Below, in pieces: positions 35,983 to 45,107 of a stretch of DNA of 64,000 bases; within the stretch, counting starts at the first letter, position 1; each line of letters begins with the position of its first letter. The notes beneath the pieces are model-generated. The model did not search any database. It was not told the origin of the DNA and worked only from the letters and a program-made list of their open reading frames with translations. Both the position numbers and the translations under genes were made by a program. This DNA is from Tepidaquicella sp964564635 (GTDB lineage: Bacteria; Bacteroidota; Ignavibacteria; Tepidaquicellales; Tepidaquicellaceae): NCBI GenBank assembly GCA_964564635.1, contig CAZMAR010000002.1, positions 124,001 to 188,000 of the forward strand, written 5' to 3'.

Positions 35983-36564
35983 ATAATTTCTCCATATAAT
36001 CAGCATTTACTGAAGGTTAACAGTAAAAGGTCAGCATTACTTGTGATTGATATGCAGAAATTCTTTTTAAATCCCGAATCACCAACTTTTACTTGTGGTG
36101 GACTTCCAATAATTCCAAACATACAGAAACTAATCCGAACTTTTAGAAAATTAAAACTACCTGTAATTTATAAGAAACATGTCCATCATCCAGATAAGCT
36201 TTACGCAGGGATTATGGGCTGGTGGTAGGAAGGGATGTGTGTTGAGGGAACCCCTGAAAGTGAAATTCATAATAAACTTAACCCCCAACCAAAAGAAAAA
36301 GTTATTTTAAAACACAGATATACTGCTTTTTATAATACCGATTTAGAAACAATTCTCAGGTGTTTGAAGGTGGAAGATTTAATTATTACTGGTATTATGA
36401 CCAATATGTGTTGTGAATCAACCGCTCGAGATGCATATTATAGAGACTATAGAGTATTTTTCCTTGCTGATGCAACAGGTAGTATAAACGAAGAAATGCA
36501 CCTCTCAAGCTTGCTGAATCTGGCTTTTGGATTTGCTTATATAACAACCACAGAAAATATTTAA
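35983..36564 (+). pseudogene. Isochorismatase-family cysteine hydrolase, interrupted by TAG
   Basis: One continuous frame encodes an isochorismatase-fold hydrolase: SALLVIDMQKFFLNP, HHPDKLYAGIMGWW, then TAG at 36226-36228, then EGTPESEIHNKL, KHRYTAFYNTDLE and GIMTNMCCESTARDA with the catalytic cysteine and its cis-peptide loop. Relatives usually have a third Trp after GWW, so TGG to TAG is the likely change. In addition no ATG/GTG/TTG start lies before the conserved SALLVIDMQ strand. TAG ends ruvB and other genes here, so recoding is unlikely. Probably dead, or a sequencing error. Confidence 0.75.
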
Positions 36565-36608
36565 AACAATTGCAAAAGTAAAGTTCTAATCCAATAAAAG
36601 GGTAAAGT

Positions 36609-37850
36609 CTATTTTAGATAAATCATTCGTTTTGTTTCGATAAATCTGTTATTAACATATAGTGTGTAGAAGTAAACACCGCTTCCAAGATTTTCAGAAT
36701 GGAATCTTAATTTATAAACACCTGCTGTTTTGTATTCATTTAAGAGGACCTCTATTTCCTTTCCAGTTATATCATAAAGTACGATTTTAACCTCTCCTGA
36801 TTTTGGCAAAGAGTATTCAATAAAGGTATAGGGGTTAAATGGATTTGGATAGTTCTGATATAATTGATAACTATAACCAACATATAAATTGGGATTGCCG
36901 ATACTTGAAACAAGAGTATCTATAGTAAACCACACACCACCATTTGAAGTCCCGGAAGCTGCAACAAAAACCTTGTTTTGATAGGCAAGGCAATGATTGC
37001 TTGAAAATGTAAAATTAAAATTAGCGAAACTTGTACCAAAATTAGTAGAACGATAAACACCACCATTACCCGAAGTATAAACAAATTGGGATTGGTTTAT
37101 AGTTGCTCCTCGCATAGCACCAGGTAGAGAAGAAATCAGGAACCAGTTTAAGCCACTATTAGTAGTTTTATAAACAGGATAACCACTTGAAGTACCAACA
37201 TAGAGTAATTCGTTTTGATTAAACTGTACCATACCCCAACAGTTTGCTCCACTATTTAATAATTCACTCCAATTAAGACCAGCATTAGAAGAACGGTATA
37301 CTCCATTATTTCCCGTTCCAGCTGACGCCCCTGCGTAAACTATATCTGAATTATAGTTATCAATAAAAATACTTACAATATTTGAGCCCGAGAGATAGTT
37401 ATAAGGAAAGGTTGCACCACCATCCGTACTAATAAATATTCCACTTAATGTAGTTCCAACATACACATAATTATTCTTTCCACACTTCACTGAATTAACG
37501 GTACTGCTGTTAAAATTAGATGGGGGAATAACAGTCCAGTTCTGTCCTCCATTAGTGGATTTTAATACTCCAGAGCTGCCATAGGAAGCATAAACATTAT
37601 TATTAGAATCACATGCAATATAAATTATATTTGCTGTACCTCCAGAAAAAACTTCAATCCAGTTATCACCACCATTAGTAGATTTATAAATACTTTTAAC
37701 AGTTCCAGATGCACCAGCATATAAGTTCCCTTGCAAGTCAACGGCAAGTGCCCACATTGAAATACCATTTAGTCTTTGTACCCATATTTGGGAAAAAGCT
37801 AAACTTGAAAGTAGGAAAACGAGAACTAAGGTGAATACTGTTTTTTTCAT
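36609..37850 (-). CDS. Secreted beta-propeller protein with T9SS sorting domain
   Basis: A signal peptide (about residues 1-20, ending near LAFSQ) is followed by repeated strands of the BNR/Ycf48-like propeller type, with recurring STNGGDNW, STNGGQNW and STDGGATF asp-box motifs through residue ~310. The last ~80 residues form a type IX secretion type A sorting domain: YQNYPNPFNPYTFIEYSLP, then ITGKEIEVL and SGVYFYTL. The protein should be moved across the outer membrane and processed or anchored. The NPFNP form is common in Ignavibacteria-like genomes. The cargo function is unknown. Confidence 0.85.
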   Translation of the reverse strand: MKKTVFTLVLVFLLSSLAFSQIWVQRLNGISMWALAVDLQGNLYAGASGTVKSIYKSTNGGDNWIEVFSGGTANIIYIACDSNNNVYASYGSSGVLKSTNGGQNWTVIPPSNFNSSTVNSVKCGKNNYVYVGTTLSGIFISTDGGATFPYNYLSGSNIVSIFIDNYNSDIVYAGASAGTGNNGVYRSSNAGLNWSELLNSGANCWGMVQFNQNELLYVGTSSGYPVYKTTNSGLNWFLISSLPGAMRGATINQSQFVYTSGNGGVYRSTNFGTSFANFNFTFSSNHCLAYQNKVFVAASGTSNGGVWFTIDTLVSSIGNPNLYVGYSYQLYQNYPNPFNPYTFIEYSLPKSGEVKIVLYDITGKEIEVLLNEYKTAGVYKLRFHSENLGSGVYFYTLYVNNRFIETKRMIYLK

Positions 37851-38001
37851 AGTGGATAATTTTTACTTTAAAAAATATTTTTATTTAAAGTAATTTCTAA
37901 AAATTAAAATTGCAATAAAATTATTCAGTATTTATAAGAGAGATAATATCTAAAAAAGCTTTTTTAAGCTTACCACACAATTCAGTAGAAATCAAACAAA
38001 A

Positions 38002-38034
38002 GGGAGATAAAGAAAAATTAATTCTTTATCTCCC
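38002..38034 (-). terminator. Intrinsic terminator after pstS
   Basis: A perfect 13-base-pair hairpin (GGGAGATAAAGAA with TTCTTTATCTCCC, 7-base loop) lies 24 bases after the pstS stop. On the minus strand it is followed by TTTTGTTTG, fitting rho-independent termination of the porin-pstS transcript. Confidence 0.85.
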
Positions 38035-38058
38035 AATGTATAAAAGTTTATTTTAAAA

Positions 38059-39102
38059 TCAATGAATTTTATTAATTTTCTCTATTGCTTTTTGATAGAC
38101 CTCTTGCGGGATTGGAGAGTAACCAAGTTCTTTAGCAAATTTTTGTCCTTCTGTTAATGCCCATTTCAAAAAATTAGATAGTAATTTTGCCTTTGCAGGA
38201 TCTTCATACTTTTCTAAAACAAGCAAATAGGTATAACTTGAAATTGGATATACACCTTCTCCTTTTGCATTTACCAAAGAAACAGTTAAGTTTTCAGACA
38301 TCTCATTTAGCTTTGATCTACCAGCATTTGTTACAGCATCAAGACTCGGAGTAACAAACTCTCCATTTTCATTTTGGATATTTGCATATTGAAGACTATT
38401 TTGAATTGCATATATCAGTTCAACATATCCAATTGAATAAGGGATTTGCTTAACGGAACCAGAAACTCCTTCATTTCCTTTTGCTCCCTGTCCTGCAGGG
38501 AATTTCACTGTTTTTGCAACTCCTACATTATTTTTCCATTCTTCACTTATTTTAGAAAAATAATCAGTGAGAATATAAGTAGTTCCACTTCCATCTGTCC
38601 TATGGATTACAACTATTTCTTTATCTGGAAGTTTAATATCTGGATTATCTGCAACAATTTCAGGGGCGTTCCATTTTTTTATTTTTCCGAGAAAAATATC
38701 AACGACAACATTTCCCTTTAGATTGAGTGGTTTATTTATTTCGGGAATATTATAAGTTAAAACAACAGCTCCCAGAGCAGCAGGGATGTGAAATACTTTT
38801 GTTTTATTTTTGGATTCTGCCAGTTGCTGCTCTTCTTCGGACATAGGACTGTCCGTAGCACCGAAGTCTACAGTACCTTCAGTTAATTGTTTGATTCCAC
38901 CACCACTTCCAATTGATTGATAATTAATTTTAGCTTCTTTGTGAACTTTTGAATATTCATCAAACCATTTAGAATATAACGGATAAGGGAAAGTTGCTCC
39001 CGCTCCGTTTATTTTGACAACGCTTTCATCGCTTTTTTTACCACAGGAAAGGAACATAATGCTTACTAAAGCAATAAGTAAAATAAATGTAATTTTTTTC
39101 AT
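38059..39102 (-). CDS. pstS: Phosphate-binding lipoprotein PstS
   Basis: PstS captures phosphate for the PstSCAB transporter. The N-terminus is a lipoprotein signal (lipobox MFLSC), and the mature protein has GAGATFPYPLYSKWFDEY, SIGSGGGIKQ, DFGATDSPMS and HRTDGSGTTYI, which line the phosphate pocket. The 347 residues are normal. It lies 11 bases after a porin gene and ends in a strong terminator; pstCAB, phoU and phoB are not in the window, so the permease must be encoded elsewhere. Confidence 0.94.
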   Translation of the reverse strand: MKKITFILLIALVSIMFLSCGKKSDESVVKINGAGATFPYPLYSKWFDEYSKVHKEAKINYQSIGSGGGIKQLTEGTVDFGATDSPMSEEEQQLAESKNKTKVFHIPAALGAVVLTYNIPEINKPLNLKGNVVVDIFLGKIKKWNAPEIVADNPDIKLPDKEIVVIHRTDGSGTTYILTDYFSKISEEWKNNVGVAKTVKFPAGQGAKGNEGVSGSVKQIPYSIGYVELIYAIQNSLQYANIQNENGEFVTPSLDAVTNAGRSKLNEMSENLTVSLVNAKGEGVYPISSYTYLLVLEKYEDPAKAKLLSNFLKWALTEGQKFAKELGYSPIPQEVYQKAIEKINKIH

Positions 39103-39113
39103 CTTTTTTATTT

Positions 39114-40187
39114 TTATTTATAAGAATAATAAAATGTGATTCTTGGTACTATATCTGTTTTTCGTTCTATATTTGCAGGGCTCTTATCACTATACATATT
39201 AAGCCAGAGATTAGGCATAAAATGTACATTTTTATCGAAGACAAAATCTGCTCCGAGTAATAGAAAATTTTCTCTGAATCCATAATTTGAATGATTGATA
39301 TCAGGATCAATATAATCAAACCTGCCCAATATATTTAGTTTATCCTTAATTATTGTTCCAATAGCAAAAGCAGAGAATCCAAAAGTACTTTTATTTGTTC
39401 CGTTGCTATAATATCTTCTGTAAAGTTGGTTAAATATTTCAAAGCCAATTCTGAATTCAGGTATCTGAAAACCAACAAAACTTTTAAAAGTAGTTCTATC
39501 CTGAGTAGAGTTAATATCTTCATAATCAGAATATAAATCTGCTAATATTTTTTTGTCCCAGAAATAGCCATACACTCCCGCATAATATTTTTTGAATTTA
39601 TTATTTTCAAGCGAAGCCCCCTTTCCATTTCCAATCATTAGGTTATATCCATAGTTTCCATCTGAATCAAATTTTCCAAGCAGAGCTAACCCGAAATCAA
39701 AAGATGGAGCTAAACCTTTCATATCAAGAACAGTTTTTTCAAGTGACCTATATCCATAAAGTTTCTCGCTTGTATAACAATATGTTATTGTTGATAATTG
39801 CCCTAATACCATTGTTGCATTGGGATAGATATCTTTCCATTTAATATTTGCAATTTTAATGTAAAGCGAACGCTTACCATTTGGAAGATAGTCTGTTCCC
39901 TCGAAAGCAGCAACAAATTCCGAAGTAAATCTTTCACTTATATCATAATTGAATCCAAAGTATATTCTTCTAAAATCAAAAGCATTTTTATAAACTTCTG
40001 TTTTTGTATATTCTCCACTAAAACTTCCTGTTGTATCCCCTCCTGCTTTATAAAAGATATCTCCAAAAACCATTCCCCAAACTTTTCCTGAAGGTTTGAA
40101 TTCATTTTTTTCCTGTGATTTTACTCCTGTAGAGATAAACATTAATAAAACAATAAAAAATAAAAATTTTGTTTTTGTTTTTTTCAT
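39114..40187 (-). CDS. Outer-membrane porin-like beta-barrel protein
   Basis: A signal peptide (about residues 1-24, ending GVKSQ) precedes a 330-residue protein rich in aromatic and alternating strands such as FDFRRIYFGFNYDIS and DIVPRITFYYSYK; the terminal residues look like an outer-membrane barrel closing strand. Because it is co-transcribed with pstS and preceded by a PhoP-like box, a phosphate-selective porin role (OprP/OprO type) is a fair inference, not proof. Confidence 0.7.
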   Translation of the reverse strand: MKKTKTKFLFFIVLLMFISTGVKSQEKNEFKPSGKVWGMVFGDIFYKAGGDTTGSFSGEYTKTEVYKNAFDFRRIYFGFNYDISERFTSEFVAAFEGTDYLPNGKRSLYIKIANIKWKDIYPNATMVLGQLSTITYCYTSEKLYGYRSLEKTVLDMKGLAPSFDFGLALLGKFDSDGNYGYNLMIGNGKGASLENNKFKKYYAGVYGYFWDKKILADLYSDYEDINSTQDRTTFKSFVGFQIPEFRIGFEIFNQLYRRYYSNGTNKSTFGFSAFAIGTIIKDKLNILGRFDYIDPDINHSNYGFRENFLLLGADFVFDKNVHFMPNLWLNMYSDKSPANIERKTDIVPRITFYYSYK

Positions 40188-40299
40188 ACAAATGTCCCTT
40201 TTAATTGTTTCTAAATTTTTAAAGAATTTTAATATAATTTTAAACAGATTATTAACTATTTTAACTTTATGTAAAATTCTTTATGTTTTATTTCCTAAA

Positions 40300-40327
40300 T
40301 GATAAGGAATTGTAAATAAATTGTAAA
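40300..40327 (-). promoter_or_regulatory. PhoP/PhoB-type direct-repeat box upstream of porin-pstS
   Basis: On the minus strand TTTACAA is repeated with an 11-base period (40327-40321 and 40316-40310), and a weaker TTATCA falls at the next period (40305-40300). TTxACA-N5-TTxACA is the known PhoP box form of Bacillus subtilis, and PhoB boxes also have 11-base periodicity. It lies about 120 bases before the porin start. Confidence 0.5.
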
Positions 40328-40451
40328 TTTTTTTAATAATTTAAATCAAACTTAAAAAAAACAAATATATACTTTTTAATAAATCATTAAATCAAATGAA
40401 AACTTAATACATTGAATATAGTTGATAATTATTTATATTTATAATTAATTT

Positions 40452-41825
40452 ATGAAGAATATTGTAGCAATTGTAGGTAGGCCTAATGTTGGGAAATCCA
40501 CTTTATTTAATAGAATTATAGGGAAGAGAATAGCAATTGTTCATCACAGAAGTGGTGTAACCCGAGATAGAAATTATGCAGAAGTAAATTGGCAGGGTAA
40601 AAGATTTTTATTAATTGACACCGGGGGATTTGTTCCTGAATCAGACAACCTTTTTGATAAACATATTCAGAATCAAATAAAACAAGCAATAGATGAAGCA
40701 GATATATTTTTATTTATTGTAGATGGTAAAACAGGACTACATCCAATTGATTCAGAAATCGCAAATTTATTAAGAAAAAAAGCAAAAGAAAAAGAAGTAA
40801 TTCTCGTGGTGAATAAAATTGACTCGCTGTCAAGAGAGTTGAATGTAACAGAGTTTTACAAACTTGGCTTTGAAAAACCGCACATAGTCTCCAGTTTAAA
40901 TGGAAGAAATGTAGCAGAATTAATTGATTATTTTACTCGTGATATTCCTCAATATAACGAAGATATTAGAAATAGAGATAATCGTCCGAAATTTGCAATA
41001 ATAGGTAAACCCAATACCGGAAAATCATCTTTACTCAATGCTATCTTAAAAGAAGAAAGAAATATTGTAACGGATATTCCAGGTACTACACGAGATTCAA
41101 TTGATTCTATTTTAAAATATTATGGCAAAGAAATTGTTTTAATAGACACTGCAGGTATTGTAAAAAAAAGTAAATTACCTAAAACAGATTCTCTCGATTT
41201 TTACTCAATAGTAAGAACTTATAGAGCTATAGAAAGATGTGATATTGCACTTCTTGTAATTGATGCAAGTCAGCTGTTTAAAGCGCTTGAAAAATTTCCA
41301 AAGATAGAATTTTCAAATTTAAAACTTGATAAACAAGATATTGGTATAATAAATGATGTTGTTTCCTTAGGAAAAGGGTTACTTATAATAATAAATAAGT
41401 GGGACTTAATAGAAAAAGACTCTCAAACCGCACTTATAGTAGAGAAGAAAATAAAATCACATTTACAAAGTTTTGGATTTTTAAAAATAATTTTTATTTC
41501 CGCTTTAACTAAAAAAAGAATACATAAAGTACTCGAAGAAGCTGTTGAAATATATAACGAATATAAAAAGTCTATTAAAACAAGTTTATTAAATCAAAAA
41601 ATCTTAACTGAAATTAAAAACAATCCACCCCCTTCTGTAAAAGGGCGAGATATAAAAATAAATTATATTACTCAAACGGGAACCGCACCTCCATCCTTTG
41701 TTTTCTTTTCAAATGAGCCTAAATTGATAATGGAAAACTATAAAAGATTTTTGGAAAAGAAAATTAGAGAAAATTTTGGATTTGGAGGAGTTCCATTTAA
41801 AATGATATTTAAAAAGAAAAATTAA
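40452..41825 (+). CDS. der: Ribosome biogenesis GTPase Der (EngA)
   Basis: Der is an essential double GTPase that helps mature the 50S subunit. The first G domain has GRPNVGKS (9-16), DTGGF and NKID; the second has GKPNTGKSS, DTAGIVKKS and NKWD; the C-terminal ~100 residues form the KH-like domain (INYITQTGTAPPSFVFF). At 457 residues it is of normal length. yifB starts 3 bases after its stop. Confidence 0.97.
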   Translation: MKNIVAIVGRPNVGKSTLFNRIIGKRIAIVHHRSGVTRDRNYAEVNWQGKRFLLIDTGGFVPESDNLFDKHIQNQIKQAIDEADIFLFIVDGKTGLHPIDSEIANLLRKKAKEKEVILVVNKIDSLSRELNVTEFYKLGFEKPHIVSSLNGRNVAELIDYFTRDIPQYNEDIRNRDNRPKFAIIGKPNTGKSSLLNAILKEERNIVTDIPGTTRDSIDSILKYYGKEIVLIDTAGIVKKSKLPKTDSLDFYSIVRTYRAIERCDIALLVIDASQLFKALEKFPKIEFSNLKLDKQDIGIINDVVSLGKGLLIIINKWDLIEKDSQTALIVEKKIKSHLQSFGFLKIIFISALTKKRIHKVLEEAVEIYNEYKKSIKTSLLNQKILTEIKNNPPPSVKGRDIKINYITQTGTAPPSFVFFSNEPKLIMENYKRFLEKKIRENFGFGGVPFKMIFKKKN

Positions 41826-41828
41826 AAA

Positions 41829-43358
41829 ATGATTTCAGAAGTTTTTACAGCAGCAACTTTTGGGGTAGAAGCTTATATAGTGAGAGTAGAAACTCATCTT
41901 GAAGCAGGCTTGCATAATTTTTTTATGGTTGGTTTGCCGGACAGTAGCGTGAAGGAATCAAGAAATAGAGTTTCAGCAGCTATGAAAAACTCGGGCTTCT
42001 TCTTTCCTGTTACTAAAAAAATTACTATAAATCTTGCCCCTGCAGATATTAAGAAAGAAGGTTCTGGTTATGACCTGCCAATTGCTTTGGGCATTTTATT
42101 AGGAACAGGTCAGGTAAAACCGGATTTAATGAAAGATATTTTATTTATAGGTGAATTATCATTGGATGGAAAGTTAAGAGCTGTACCAGGTATTCTACCT
42201 ATAGCAATAGAAGCAAGGAACAGAAATTTTAAAGGTATCTTAGTTCCTAAAGAAAATGCTAACGAAGCAGCAGTAGTTGATAATTTAGAGGTGTATCCTT
42301 TTGAAGATTTAAAAAGTATTGTTGATTTTCTTAATGGTACTTTATTAGTTGAACCATATAAGATAAACTTAGAAGAACTTTTTAATAAACATAAGCATTA
42401 TGAATTAGACTTCGCCGATGTTAAAGGACAGGCAGAAGTAAAAAGAGCAATGGAGGTTGCCGCAGCGGGAGGGCATAATATTTTGATGATAGGATTGCCC
42501 GGCTCAGGAAAAACTATGTTAGCAAAGAGACTACCTTCAATTTTACCCCCGCTTACTTTGAAAGAAGCATTAGAAACCACTAAAATACATTCAATTGCCG
42601 GATTAATTAATAAAGATACTCCGATTATTTTTACAAGACCCTTTGCTGCACCTCATCACACAGCAAGTGATATTGCAATTGTGGGCGGAGGCACTAATGC
42701 AAAACCAGGAGAAATATCTTTTGCTCATAATGGAGTTTTATTTCTTGACGAGCTGACAGAATTCAAAAAGAATGTTCTGGAAGTTTTACGACAGCCTCTT
42801 GAAGATAAAGTAATTACGATATCAAGAGCAAAAATGACAATTCAATACCCATGCAATTTTATGCTTGTAGCAGCGATGAATCCAACCCCTGCTGCAACTA
42901 CAAAGGAAGTGGAAATGTATTCAGATTATGAAATACAAAAAAATCTTTCCAAAATTTCTGGTCCGATTCTTGATAGAATTGATATACATATAATTGTAAA
43001 TCCTGTTAAATATTCTGATTTATCAACAAAACAGGAAGGAGAAAAATCTGAGACGATAAGACAGAGAGTAACAAAAGCGCGTGATATTCAATTAAAGCGG
43101 TTTGCAAATTATGAAGGTATTTACTGCAATGCAAATATGAATACGAAATTAATTAAAGAATTTTGTAAAATAGACTCCGATGGTGAAAATTTATTGAAAA
43201 CGGCAATGACAAAACTTGGGTTATCTGCCCGAGCATATGATAAAATATTAAAAGTCAGCCGTACTATTGCGGATCTCGAATCAGCGGAAAAAATATCAAC
43301 TGCTCATATAAGCGAAGCCATTCAGTACAGGAGTTTAGATCGTTCTGATTGGTATTAA
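41829..43358 (+). CDS. YifB/ComM family Mg-chelatase-like AAA+ ATPase
   Basis: The 509-residue protein has the N-terminal ChlI-like domain (FGVEAYIVRVETHLEAGLHN, VGLPDSSVKESRNRV) and an AAA+ domain with Walker A GLPGSGKTM near residue 222 and Walker B VLFLDELTEF; the C-terminal Mg-chelatase subunit region (ISGPILDRIDIHI, SARAYDKILKVSRTIADLE) completes the family pattern. ComM, the studied member, is a hexameric helicase acting in branch migration during natural transformation. It is translationally close to der. Confidence 0.93.
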   Translation: MISEVFTAATFGVEAYIVRVETHLEAGLHNFFMVGLPDSSVKESRNRVSAAMKNSGFFFPVTKKITINLAPADIKKEGSGYDLPIALGILLGTGQVKPDLMKDILFIGELSLDGKLRAVPGILPIAIEARNRNFKGILVPKENANEAAVVDNLEVYPFEDLKSIVDFLNGTLLVEPYKINLEELFNKHKHYELDFADVKGQAEVKRAMEVAAAGGHNILMIGLPGSGKTMLAKRLPSILPPLTLKEALETTKIHSIAGLINKDTPIIFTRPFAAPHHTASDIAIVGGGTNAKPGEISFAHNGVLFLDELTEFKKNVLEVLRQPLEDKVITISRAKMTIQYPCNFMLVAAMNPTPAATTKEVEMYSDYEIQKNLSKISGPILDRIDIHIIVNPVKYSDLSTKQEGEKSETIRQRVTKARDIQLKRFANYEGIYCNANMNTKLIKEFCKIDSDGENLLKTAMTKLGLSARAYDKILKVSRTIADLESAEKISTAHISEAIQYRSLDRSDWY

Positions 43359-43554
43359 AGAATTTTTAAAAATTACCTGTAAAGAAATTACTCAAAACTT
43401 TAGTTATCCCTCAAAAGCATCTCAATAACTTTCAGTTTTCTAACTATTTAATAAATCATAAAAACAGGAAAATTTTGAAAATATAACTTAATTGTATATT
43501 CTTTTTATTTTCTTTATTTTGTTAAAAAATTTTTAAAATCATATTAATAAAAAT

Positions 43555-45006
43555 ATGAAATTCAATATTACCGTTGAAAATTTTGTTAACTATTTAACAA
43601 AATTAAGTTATGTAATTCCAACACGTTCAGCTCTTCCGATTTTAGAAAATGTTTTGTTTGAATTAAAAGGAAATGAGCTAAGTCTTCAAGCAACTGACTT
43701 AGAAAATTTTATACGAGTGAGAGTAAATGTTGAAGGGCAGGAAGATGGTGAATGCGCTATTCCTGCTAAAAAGCTACTTGACTTGCTAAGGCTGTTAGCA
43801 GCAAAATACGATAGTATTACTGTTGAAACGGAGTTTAGCTCTGAAGATTATGATTTATTAAATAAGGAAACTAATTTAGAGGAGATATTCAAAGGGAAAA
43901 TTTCATACTCCCCCAAAAATAAGACTTTAGTTTTTAGAGGTGCTTTTGATAATGAACTTAAATTATCGATAATAGAAAAATTGGGAAATAATCAACAAGC
44001 ATTTATAAATGAAGGAAGACAGGAACTTGTGAATTCAAATGAAAGATTGAAAAACGCAATTGAAAAATTATATGAAAAAAATGAGAGCGCCTTAAGTAAA
44101 ATGATGGCAAAGAAAAAAATTAAATTCGAAACAGATGAGAAAAACAAAATTACTATAACTTCTTCAAACGGTAAATATTCATTTTTTGGCCATCCATCAG
44201 AAGACTTTCCAAGTATAGAAGAAAAAAATCAATTAGAAGAGATTAAAATAAAAGATTCGATATTGAGAAGAATAATTTCAAAAGTTAGACATGCTGTTAG
44301 TCAGGAAGAAACTAAAAGAAATATGACAGGTATATTATTTGATATCAGGAAAGATGAAATTAGATTTGTATCCACAGATGGTTTTAGGCTTTGCAAACTT
44401 ACTTTGAAAGAATATGAAGCCACGGATATTAAAGAAAGTAAAATAATTGTTGCTTTGAAATCAGCTGATATAATAACAAAGTTAATAGGGCAGGAAGAAA
44501 GTGCAATAGCATATGATGATACTCTAATAAAATTAAGTACAAATACAACGGAGTTTTATTCAAAGCTTATTGATGATACTTTTCCCAACTATGAAACCGT
44601 AATTCCCAAAAATAACGATAAGAAACTTAGAGTATCACGATTTGAATTTCTAAATTCACTCAAAAGAGCGTCGATTTTTGTTGATCCATCAACGAAGCGG
44701 GTAAAATTAGAAATAAAGAATTCAACTATAAATATCAACGCTGACAACCCTGAAATAGGCGCGGATGTGGAGGAAATTATAGATTGCAATTTTATAAGTT
44801 TAGAAGATAGCGAGGTAGATTTTGATAAGAATCCATTCATCATATCCTTCAATGTAGCATATTTGATAGATTGTTTAACTGCATTGGAGAGCCCAGAAAT
44901 TCTTATGACATTCAGCAGCCCTTCAAAAGCCAGCGTAATAACACCGTCAACTTCGGATAATAATGAAGATTATATAGAATTAGTTATGCCCGTTAGGGTG
45001 GGGTAA
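43555..45006 (+). CDS. dnaN: DNA polymerase III beta sliding clamp with ~105-residue insertion
   Basis: DnaN encircles DNA and tethers polymerases. The start MKFNITVENFVNYLTKLSYV, domain joins and the C-terminal IELVMPVR are typical, but the protein has 483 residues against about 366-375. Residues ~95-200 are extra: a segment between the domain 1 helix (LLDLLRLLAAKYDSITVET) and the strand KITITSSNGKYSFFG, rich in Lys, Glu and Asn with a helical stretch (NERLKNAIEKLYEKNESAL). The frame is intact across it, so this is a genuine insertion in domain 1. recF follows after about 100 bases. Confidence 0.94.
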   Translation: MKFNITVENFVNYLTKLSYVIPTRSALPILENVLFELKGNELSLQATDLENFIRVRVNVEGQEDGECAIPAKKLLDLLRLLAAKYDSITVETEFSSEDYDLLNKETNLEEIFKGKISYSPKNKTLVFRGAFDNELKLSIIEKLGNNQQAFINEGRQELVNSNERLKNAIEKLYEKNESALSKMMAKKKIKFETDEKNKITITSSNGKYSFFGHPSEDFPSIEEKNQLEEIKIKDSILRRIISKVRHAVSQEETKRNMTGILFDIRKDEIRFVSTDGFRLCKLTLKEYEATDIKESKIIVALKSADIITKLIGQEESAIAYDDTLIKLSTNTTEFYSKLIDDTFPNYETVIPKNNDKKLRVSRFEFLNSLKRASIFVDPSTKRVKLEIKNSTININADNPEIGADVEEIIDCNFISLEDSEVDFDKNPFIISFNVAYLIDCLTALESPEILMTFSSPSKASVITPSTSDNNEDYIELVMPVRVG

Positions 45007-45107
45007 TATTTATAATGTTGCATTTTTATTGTATAAGAATGGGATTATATAATAAAAAAGTTAATTTTTTATTCTGTCTCCTTTTTAATAACTAGTTACA
45101 GGAAGAA

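Noticed and set aside
36226..36228. Recoding of TAG as an amino acid in the isochorismatase gene
   Set aside because: TAG ends other intact genes in this window (ruvB at 10018-10020 and the gene ending at 8433), so genetic-code reassignment is unlikely.
43359..43554. Possible oriC upstream of dnaN
   Set aside because: AT-rich, but I found no cluster of DnaA boxes; the nearest resemblance is a single AGTTATCC.
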